From the NCBI GenBank assembly GCA_900553695.1, contig USEM01000009.1:1-40101 (forward strand): a stretch of 40,101 bases of DNA, in the 5' to 3' direction. Position 1 is the stretch's first letter; every line of letters begins with the position of its first letter. The position numbers were made by a program, and so were the translations under genes. The DNA is from an uncultured Clostridium sp. (GTDB lineage Bacteria; Bacillota; Clostridia; TANB77; CAG-508). This document shows, in pieces, positions 26,405 through 32,456 of the stretch. The notes under the pieces were generated by a model. That model saw only the letters and a list, made by a program, of their open reading frames with translations, had not been told where the DNA came from and made no database searches.

Positions 26405-26587
26405 ATGAAGCGTTACCTTTTCCCGTGCCTGGTGTTTGCAGTCATCTTACTCATCTTTGCTGTCTGCATTACCTATGCAGGCTTTAGCATCAGCTGGGTA
26501 ATCGATATCATTCGTTTGGTATTGATTGCAGATGTTTCTTTTGCCATTGGTTTGATCTTTGGCAGAAAAACTAAACAGGGGGAATAA
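26405..26587 (+). CDS. Small two-helix membrane protein, GC-rich codon use
   Basis: A 60-residue protein with hydrophobic segments at about 4-26 (YLFPCLVFAVILLIFAVC) and 30-53, ending in a basic GRKTKQGE tail. The ribosome site AAGGAGG is perfect. Codons such as CTG, CGT, GGC, ATC and GTC are frequent, unlike the AT-rich neighbours, and it is alone on the plus strand with its own promoter, structured leader and terminator. It reads as a recently acquired cassette. No family recognised. Confidence 0.75.
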   Translation: MKRYLFPCLVFAVILLIFAVCITYAGFSISWVIDIIRLVLIADVSFAIGLIFGRKTKQGE

Positions 26588-26595
26588 AGCTTCGA

Positions 26596-26630
26596 AAGCT
26601 GAAGTTTGCGTTTGCAGACTTCAGCTTTTA
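26596..26630 (+). terminator. Terminator of the small membrane-protein cassette
   Basis: AAGCTGAAGT (26596-26605) and ACTTCAGCTT (26618-26627) form a 10-bp stem, followed by TTATTATAG on the plus strand. Confidence 0.85.
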
Positions 26631-27014
26631 TTATAGTACTACCTTAAATTTGCTGTATTTTTCACATAAGTTAATAGTTGATTTATTCTCTATTAAATCT
26701 TTAGGTATTAAATACATATTTTTCTCCTTGTCAACTATGAAAACTTTATCAATATTGGTTTCAATAACTGTTTTATACATTTTACCTTTAGTTCCTCCAC
26801 AGCTTTTTAAAGCAACTTGATATTTTCCATATTTTGTAATGCAACCTGTTGATTTAACTTGAATTTTTTCTACTTTATTATTTTTATCAATAATTATATC
26901 ATAATCTTGTGTGTCATTCAACGGAATAGAAACAATATAACCATTTGTACTAAAATATGCAATTGCAATTCCTAGTGCAGAATTGCCCTTCTCTTTATTA
27001 GTATCAAAAATCAT
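26631..27014 (-). CDS. PD-(D/E)XK endonuclease of the group I intron-associated (I-Ssp6803I-like) family
   Basis: A protein of 127 residues. NKEKGNSALGIAIAYFSTNG (7-26) is the typical N-terminal helix. The catalytic core is DYDIIID (about 38-44) followed by EKIQVKSTG (about 49-57), giving the D...QxK arrangement of PD-(D/E)XK nucleases. This matches the family described from I-Ssp6803I, a homing endonuclease encoded in a cyanobacterial tRNA group I intron. Here the gene lies 71 bases downstream of a tRNA-Tyr that contains a group I intron, on the same strand but outside the intron. ATG at 27014 follows AAAGGAG. A link to intron homing is inference; free-standing family members of other function exist. 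Confidence 0.75.
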   Translation of the reverse strand: MIFDTNKEKGNSALGIAIAYFSTNGYIVSIPLNDTQDYDIIIDKNNKVEKIQVKSTGCITKYGKYQVALKSCGGTKGKMYKTVIETNIDKVFIVDKEKNMYLIPKDLIENKSTINLCEKYSKFKVVL

Positions 27015-27051
27015 AAACTCTCCTTTGCAGAACTTTTGTTTGTTCTTTGAT

Positions 27052-27082
27052 TTAAAAATAATGTAACTCTTTCAAGTTACAT
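27052..27082 (-). terminator. Terminator after tRNA-Tyr
   Basis: ATGTAACT (27061-27068) and AGTTACAT (27075-27082) form an 8-bp stem with a six-base loop. The minus-strand tail is TATTTTTAAA. It begins two bases after the tRNA CCA end. Confidence 0.8.
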
Positions 27083-27084
27083 TT

Positions 27085-27397
27085 TGGTGGACAGGGATGG
27101 ATTCGAACCATCGTACTCGTACGAGAACAGATTTCTTACTATTATAGCTTTCGCTACCATTTATTTTAAAATAAACGTTTCTAGTCTGGACTTTCTCTTC
27201 ATCTTATATAAGATGCCAGGTGTAAAGTCTCTACACTCAAGATTTCTCTTTAGCTCGGGATTATCATCAGCTTACCTGTTAAGACTTCCCCGACTTAGCC
27301 TGATTATCACTATGTAATCACTTACATAGGCTGCAAATTTTATCTTAATTAGATTAAGCTTACAGTCTGCCGCCTTTAGCCACTCGGCCACCTATCC
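27085..27397 (-). tRNA. tRNA-Tyr (GTA) interrupted by a group I intron
   Basis: The 5' exon is 27362-27397, ending in the anticodon stem and loop CAGACTGT. The 3' exon is 27085-27134, starting AAATCTG, with a long variable arm CTCGTACGAG, a T-loop GGTTCGAATCC and encoded CCA. Joined, they give the anticodon arm CAGACTGTAAATCTG with anticodon GTA. The acceptor GGATAGG pairs with CCTGTCC (one G-U). A 227-base intron separates U35 from A36. The gene is third in a tRNA-Trp, tRNA-Met, tRNA-Tyr minus-strand unit. Confidence 0.93.
27135..27361 (-). ncRNA. Group I self-splicing intron in the tRNA-Tyr anticodon loop
   Basis: The intron follows exon U and ends in G, as group I introns do. P1: exon CUGU pairs with intron GCAG, with U-G at the splice site. 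P2: CTATGTAA/TTACATAG. The P-like element is AATCCCGAGCTAA and the R-like element is GTAGAGACTTTAC. P7 forms from GACTTT (27224-27229 on the opposite strand) and AAAGTC (27189-27194). P8 is CATCTT/AAGATG. A GAAA-capped stem TAGC/GCTA (27145-27156) lies near the 3' end. The layout closely follows the Azoarcus tRNA-Ile and cyanobacterial tRNA-Leu introns (IC3 type). No ORF lies inside. Confidence 0.9.
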
Positions 27398-27412
27398 ATA
27401 TTCAAATAAAAA

Positions 27413-27489
27413 TGGTGCTCCCTCAAGGATTCGAACCTTGGACCCACCGGTTATGAGCCGGTTGCTCTGACCAACTGAGCTAAGGGAGC
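27413..27489 (-). tRNA. tRNA-Met (CAT), elongator type
   Basis: A full cloverleaf with acceptor GCTCCCT/AGGGAGC, D-arm TAGCTCAGTTGGTCAGAGCA, anticodon arm CCGGCTCATAACCGG, T-loop GTTCGAATC and encoded CCA. The elongator-like acceptor and anticodon stem favour Met; a lysidine-modified Ile (CAT) cannot be strictly excluded. Confidence 0.88.
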
Positions 27490-27574
27490 ATTTCTCAAAC
27501 GCGAGATTAATTATAAGATATTTTTTGACACTTGTCAATACTTTTTTGCAAAAAAGTTAAAACTTTTTTTTGCA

Positions 27575-27649
27575 TGGCAGGGGTAGAAGGATTCGAACCC
27601 TCACAAGCGGTTTTGGAGACCGATGTGCTACCATTGACACTATACCCCT
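27575..27649 (-). tRNA. tRNA-Trp (CCA)
   Basis: Acceptor AGGGGTA/TACCCCT, anticodon arm CGGTCTCCAAAACCG with anticodon CCA, T-loop GTTCGAATC, discriminator G and encoded CCA. First of three tRNAs in the unit, starting about 10 bases after the predicted transcription start. Confidence 0.93.
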
Positions 27650-27655
27650 ATGAAT

Positions 27656-27703
27656 AATACCTCTTTATATTAACACAAATTGTGTAAATATGCAAGAGGT
27701 ATT
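27656..27703 (-). terminator. Terminator-like stem enclosing the tRNA promoter
   Basis: AATACCTCTT (27656-27665) pairs with AAGAGGTATT (27694-27703). It starts ten bases after the stop of the pilin/FGE-like gene. The whole loop is occupied by the tRNA-unit promoter. Confidence 0.55.
27667..27695 (-). promoter_or_regulatory. Promoter of the tRNA-Trp-Met-Tyr unit
   Basis: Minus strand TTGCAT (27690-27695) and TAATAT (27667-27672), spacer 17, directly upstream of tRNA-Trp. Confidence 0.65.
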
Positions 27704-27713
27704 TTTAATTTTA

Positions 27714-29339
27714 TTAATTATTTTTCAGCTCTATAACTCTATAAGTAGTATTGCTCTTGTGCCGTCCATATTGGATTCCGTATATAGGTCCTGTTCCATC
27801 GTCACGATAGCTTGGAGACCTTTTTTCATCTTTGTAATTTCCTCCTCTATAAACCCTATTACTTGTTCCATATGCTTCTGTAGTCCATTCAAAAACATTG
27901 CCTTCCATGTCATAAATATTTCTTGAAACATCTCTATATGGTTCTGATTGGTATCCTGAATAGTTTACTTCATAGTCGACTCCTCCAGTCTTTCCTGGAA
28001 CCTTTGTAAATTTAGAACTTGTATGTCCTACATATTCTGATCGCGTAACATCATATGCCTCACTATTTATAAATTCCATAACTTTATCATATGTTATTCC
28101 CATAATCATGCTACTTTGTGTACCTACGATATCATTATCAAATGCGTATGTTTTTTGTTTTGCATACATTAAATACCAGTTTGCTTGGCTTATTCCACTA
28201 TCAGTGCCTGCTATAATTCTTACTGGAGAATTGTCTTGGTTTGTTATATTACTGGTTTCATATCTTCCAACCCAGAACCCCTCTGCTTTATAGATATTCA
28301 CCGCAGCATTGTTATAATCTTTTTGCAATGTATTTCTAAAATTCGTTGGGTTCTCATATCCATCACCACATAGGTTGCTTATTGTTAATAAATATCTATA
28401 TTTTGTTGTTGTTCCTTCTTGAAAAGTTTCAGCATCCATGCTTGTTCCTGTACCAGAATTGTTTCCTGTTACAATATCAGGTTCACGAATTCCTATTCCT
28501 GTTGTGTAAACTTCTGTGTAACCTGTTTTATATGTTTCCCCATAATTTGGTGCAAATAATCTTCCAGCCATCTTAGTTGAATTATGAATTGTACATTTAG
28601 CAACATTATTTTCTATAACTATATTGCAGGCACCATTCAAAGTTGTTTTTAACTGACAAATAAACATTTTGTTTATATCATTTCTATTAACTGGTATCCA
28701 AACGAATTGATCAAACTTATTTTTTTCTGTTCCATCCCATGTTACTTCTTCTAGTTCTTCCTCGGAAATTTTATATATTACTAATCCATCATCTATTACT
28801 TCTTCTTCAGGAATACCAGACACAACAAAACCTGCAGGTATCCATGCTCTATCCCCATTAGTATCTATATATTCTGTTGTTTCTGTAGCTCTTTGTCCTG
28901 GTGGCAATGTTGTTTTTGACATAACGTATTCACTTACTACTGTTTTATTGTTTATTGTAGTTTTCATTGTCAATGTTTGTTTAGTTGGTGTATCAATTAC
29001 TTCAAAGGAAAGTTCTGTTATGTTTTCAGCAATTTTAATATTATTGTTTAAATACACAGCTTTATCCTCAATATTATAAGTATACGTATTACCGTTTTTG
29101 AATTTTATATTATTATTATTTGAATTGCCACTTTCTATTAGGTTGCCTGTTATTTTAGTTTCTTTCAAAAGCTGAACATTTAACTTGTCATGCTCAACAT
29201 CTTGTGCCGTTTTTACATTTACGTTATTTAGGTTTGATCTAAAATTTCTAGATAGCATTCCTAAAATTCCTAATACTACTAAAGTTAAAATAATATACAT
29301 TATTAAAGTAATTAAAGTTATCCCTTTATCTTGCTTCAT
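27714..29339 (-). CDS. Pilin-like secreted protein with formylglycine-generating-enzyme-like domain
   Basis: A protein of 541 residues. Residues 4-30 (DKGITLITLIMYIILTLVVLG) form a prepilin-like signal and helix. The middle is beta-rich. The C-terminal region has FWVGRYETSN, NIYDMEGNVFEWTTEAY and VYRGGNYKDE, typical of the FGE-sulfatase/C-type-lectin-like fold, with the final YRVIEL. The catalytic cysteines of true formylglycine-generating enzyme are not evident, so binding or another role is as likely as catalysis. ATG at 29339 follows AAGGAGG; a longer start at 29375 lacks one. One in-frame CGG (27762-27764, followed by C) encodes an apparent Arg. Confidence 0.78.
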   Translation of the reverse strand: MKQDKGITLITLIMYIILTLVVLGILGMLSRNFRSNLNNVNVKTAQDVEHDKLNVQLLKETKITGNLIESGNSNNNNIKFKNGNTYTYNIEDKAVYLNNNIKIAENITELSFEVIDTPTKQTLTMKTTINNKTVVSEYVMSKTTLPPGQRATETTEYIDTNGDRAWIPAGFVVSGIPEEEVIDDGLVIYKISEEELEEVTWDGTEKNKFDQFVWIPVNRNDINKMFICQLKTTLNGACNIVIENNVAKCTIHNSTKMAGRLFAPNYGETYKTGYTEVYTTGIGIREPDIVTGNNSGTGTSMDAETFQEGTTTKYRYLLTISNLCGDGYENPTNFRNTLQKDYNNAAVNIYKAEGFWVGRYETSNITNQDNSPVRIIAGTDSGISQANWYLMYAKQKTYAFDNDIVGTQSSMIMGITYDKVMEFINSEAYDVTRSEYVGHTSSKFTKVPGKTGGVDYEVNYSGYQSEPYRDVSRNIYDMEGNVFEWTTEAYGTSNRVYRGGNYKDEKRSPSYRDDGTGPIYGIQYGRHKSNTTYRVIELKNN

Positions 29340-29437
29340 ATTTTTTCCTCCTTGGTTTAAAATCTCAACTTTCACGTTAAAATAATATCATTATGATAAA
29401 AAAAAGTCAACTATTTTTACTTTTTTTTCAAAAAGTG

Positions 29438-29466
29438 TTGACAAATTAAAAAAAATTATTTAAAAT
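29438..29466 (+). promoter_or_regulatory. Promoter of tRNA-His-Gln
   Basis: Plus strand TTGACA (29438-29443) and TAAAAT (29461-29466), spacer 17. Confidence 0.8.
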
Positions 29467-29503
29467 AGAGAATGTGCTTATCAAAATACAAGTACATACA
29501 TCT

Positions 29504-29581
29504 GGTGGATGTAGCTCAGTTGGTTAGAGCGCTGGTTTGTGGCACCAGAGGCCGTGGGTTCGAGTCCCATCTTCCACCCCA
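29504..29581 (+). tRNA. tRNA-His (GTG)
   Basis: The anticodon arm CTGGTTTGTGGCACCAG carries GTG. The extra 5' G (29504), the hallmark of tRNA-His, pairs with C73, and CCA is encoded. One mismatch in the acceptor stem (T6-T67). Confidence 0.93.
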
Positions 29582-29603
29582 CGTTAAACAAATAATTTCA
29601 TAT

Positions 29604-29679
29604 TGGGGTGTAGCCAAGTGGTAAGGCACCAGACTTTGACTCTGGCATTTCGGCGGTTCGAGTCCTCCCACCCCAGCCA
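29604..29679 (+). tRNA. tRNA-Gln (TTG)
   Basis: Acceptor TGGGGTG/CACCCCA, anticodon arm CCAGACTTTGACTCTGG with TTG, T-loop GGTTCGAGTCC and encoded CCA. It follows tRNA-His by 22 bases and shares its promoter. Confidence 0.93.
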
Positions 29680-29686
29680 GAATTAG

Positions 29687-29710
29687 CAGTACTAAAAGTA
29701 CTGTTTTTTT
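29687..29710 (+). terminator. Terminator of the tRNA-His-Gln unit
   Basis: CAGTACT (29687-29693) and AGTACTG (29697-29703) with a three-base loop, then seven T. Confidence 0.9.
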
Positions 29711-29731
29711 ATGTATAGCAAGAGAAGATAC

Positions 29732-32338
29732 TTATTGCATCTTCTCTTTTATTTTTATTAATGTATTTAGTGCATCTATTGGTGTTGTTTCATTTAAGTT
29801 TATTTTATCTATTTCATGTGCAATTTCTGCAAGCTTATAATTGTAAAAGTCTAGCTGTCCCTCTGGTTGTTTTTTGTTTTCCTGTTTCTTTTGCCCTGTT
29901 AACATGCTTTTTCTTTCTAAGCTTCTTAAAATCTCATTAGATCTTTTTACAACAGGTTGTGGAACTCCTGCTAGCTTTGCAACATGTATTCCATAGCTTT
30001 CGTCTGTTCCTCCTGGAATAATCTTCCTTAGGAATATTATATCTTCTCCCTTTTCTTTTACAGCTATTGAATAATTCTTTACACCTTCTAATTTACTTTC
30101 TAGCTCTGTAAGTTCATGGTAATGTGTTGCAAATAACGTTTTTGCTCCACATTTTTCTTTATCCGTAATATGCTCTACAACTGCCCATGCTATTGAAAGT
30201 CCATCATATGTAGATGTTCCCCTTCCAATTTCGTCTAATATTACCAAGCTATTTGATGTTGCTTCTTTTAAAATATTTGCAACCTCCATCATTTCTACCA
30301 TAAAAGTACTTTGTCCCATACTTAAATCATCTGATGCTCCAACTCTTGTAAAGATTTTATCTACTACACCAATTTTTGCATATGATGCTGGTACAAAGCT
30401 TCCAATTTGCGCCATAAGTGTTATTAAAGCAACTTGTCTCATATATGTAGATTTTCCTGCCATATTAGGTCCTGTAATTATTGATAACCTATCGCTATCT
30501 TTGTTTAGATATGTATCATTTGCAACAAATGTTCCTGTATCTATCATTTTCTCAATTACTGGGTGACGTCCGTCTTTTATATCTATCTCTCCACTGTTAT
30601 CTACAATTGGACAAACATAGTTCATATCTTCTGCAACTGTACTAAAAGATGCAAGTACATCTAACGTTGAAATTATATCTGCAGTTTTTTGTAAACGCAC
30701 AATGTTTTGTGCAAGTTGATTTCTAATTTCAGTAAATATTTTATATTCAAGGTCTACAAGTTTTTCTTCTGAACCAAGTATTTTGCTTTCTAGTTCGTTT
30801 AGTTCTTCTGTTATATATCTTTCTCCATTTGTTAAGGTTTGTTTCCTTATATACCTATCTGGTACTAAATTCAAGTTTGATTTTGTAACTTCTAGGAAAT
30901 ATCCAAATACCCTATTAAAGCCAATTTTCAAGTTTTTAATACCTGTTGTTTCCTTTTCTCTTTGTTCTAGTTCCAAAAGCCATTTTTTACCATCTGTTGA
31001 TGCTTTTTTATATTCATCCACTTCACTGTTGAAACCTAACTTTATAATTCCACCTTCTTTTATTGTAATTGGTGGATCTTCCACAATTGCTTTATCTATT
31101 AGCCCTGCTAAATCTTCACACGCATCTAAATTTTCTTCTAGTTCCTGTATTAATTCTGACTTGCTGTTTTTTATTATGTTTTTCACATCTGGTAATTGCA
31201 TTAGAGAGTTTTTAAGCGAGTTTAGTTCCCTACCATTTGTATTTCCATAAGCTATTTTTCCAACTAATCTTTCTATGTCATAAACTTTTTTTAGAGTTTG
31301 TTGCAATTCTCCTCTTAAAATACTATCTTCTTTTAATTCTTGTACCGCTTCCAATCTCTTATTTATCTCGTGTGTATCTAATAAAGGCTCTCCAATCCAC
31401 TTTCTTAGCTTTCTTCCGCCCATTGATGTTGATGTTTTATCTAGCACCCAAAGAAGTGTTCCTTTTTTTCCTTTATCATGTTGTCTTTCTAATAATTCCA
31501 AATTTCTTCTAGCTGTTATATCAAGTGTCATGTATTTTTGTAAGTTATAAAATTTTATATGGTTTATATGGTCTAGTTTTATTTTTTGTGTTTGTGTTAA
31601 GTATGCTAGTAATGCATTTATCGCAATTGTCTCAAGTTCATAGTTATCCAAAGACTCTATTTTTTTACCTTCATACTCCAAGTTATAATTTTGAAGTAAC
31701 TCATCTGTTTCAAATTTAAAATTATCGTCTGGATAATTGTTTATATATACATTAAATCTTTTTCTAATCTCATTAATTTCTTCTGTTGAACTAAATAAAA
31801 AGCTATTTACAACAATCTCAGCTGGTCCAAATTTTGCAAGCTCATCTAATAGTGTTGCAAAGTTATTGCTTTCTGCTATTTTTGTTGCATAGAAGTCTCC
31901 TGTTGATACATCACATATAGCTATTCCAAAATGAAGTCCCTTTTTAAATACAGACATTATGAAGTTATTCTTTTTATCATCTAGCATATTACTTTCAATT
32001 ACAGTACCTGGTGTTACAATTCTTATAACATCTCTTTTTACCATTCCTTTGGCTGTTTTTGGGTCTTCTATTTGCTCGCATATTGCTACTTTATAACCTT
32101 TTTCAATTAGCTTTGAAACATAGTTATCTACTGCATGAAATGGCACTCCACACATTGGAGCTCTTTCTTCTTGCCCACATTCTTTTCCTGTAAGTGTAAT
32201 TTCTAGTTCTCTTGATGCTAATATTGCATCATCAAAGAACATCTCGTAAAAGTCTCCTACTCTAAAAAATAGTATTGCATCCTTATATTGTTCTTTTATT
32301 CCAAAATATTGTTGCATTAATGGTGAAAATTCTGCCAT
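29732..32338 (-). CDS. mutS: DNA mismatch repair protein MutS
   Basis: A protein of 868 residues. The mismatch-binding N-terminus has FFRVGDFYEMFFDDA (about 24-38) with the Phe-x-Glu motif. Walker A is TGPNMAGKSTYMRQ near residue 617, Walker B is VILDEIGRGTSTYDG, followed by FATHYHEL. The C-terminal tail carries the clamp/dimer region. Length is normal. ATG at 32338 follows GGAAGGA. No mutL is adjacent; the tRNA-His-Gln unit lies convergent downstream and the stop codon sits in a hairpin (29721-29749). Confidence 0.97.
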   Translation of the reverse strand: MAEFSPLMQQYFGIKEQYKDAILFFRVGDFYEMFFDDAILASRELEITLTGKECGQEERAPMCGVPFHAVDNYVSKLIEKGYKVAICEQIEDPKTAKGMVKRDVIRIVTPGTVIESNMLDDKKNNFIMSVFKKGLHFGIAICDVSTGDFYATKIAESNNFATLLDELAKFGPAEIVVNSFLFSSTEEINEIRKRFNVYINNYPDDNFKFETDELLQNYNLEYEGKKIESLDNYELETIAINALLAYLTQTQKIKLDHINHIKFYNLQKYMTLDITARRNLELLERQHDKGKKGTLLWVLDKTSTSMGGRKLRKWIGEPLLDTHEINKRLEAVQELKEDSILRGELQQTLKKVYDIERLVGKIAYGNTNGRELNSLKNSLMQLPDVKNIIKNSKSELIQELEENLDACEDLAGLIDKAIVEDPPITIKEGGIIKLGFNSEVDEYKKASTDGKKWLLELEQREKETTGIKNLKIGFNRVFGYFLEVTKSNLNLVPDRYIRKQTLTNGERYITEELNELESKILGSEEKLVDLEYKIFTEIRNQLAQNIVRLQKTADIISTLDVLASFSTVAEDMNYVCPIVDNSGEIDIKDGRHPVIEKMIDTGTFVANDTYLNKDSDRLSIITGPNMAGKSTYMRQVALITLMAQIGSFVPASYAKIGVVDKIFTRVGASDDLSMGQSTFMVEMMEVANILKEATSNSLVILDEIGRGTSTYDGLSIAWAVVEHITDKEKCGAKTLFATHYHELTELESKLEGVKNYSIAVKEKGEDIIFLRKIIPGGTDESYGIHVAKLAGVPQPVVKRSNEILRSLERKSMLTGQKKQENKKQPEGQLDFYNYKLAEIAHEIDKINLNETTPIDALNTLIKIKEKMQ

Positions 32339-32456
32339 GTTTATCCTTCCTCTTTATTCTAACATTATGTTACGTATTATATCATAATTTTGCTCTTTCA
32401 ACAATGAGTTTACTATATTTTACATCTAAAGTAATTTTGTATAATTTTGCTGTAAT

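Noticed and set aside
27084..27317. A plus-strand open frame covering the tRNA-Tyr 3' exon and intron.
   Set aside because: It is antisense to a clear split tRNA and has no ribosome binding site or protein-like pattern.
27413..27489. tRNA-Ile with a lysidine-modified CAT anticodon.
   Set aside because: The acceptor and anticodon stem look like elongator tRNA-Met; not strictly excluded without wider comparison.
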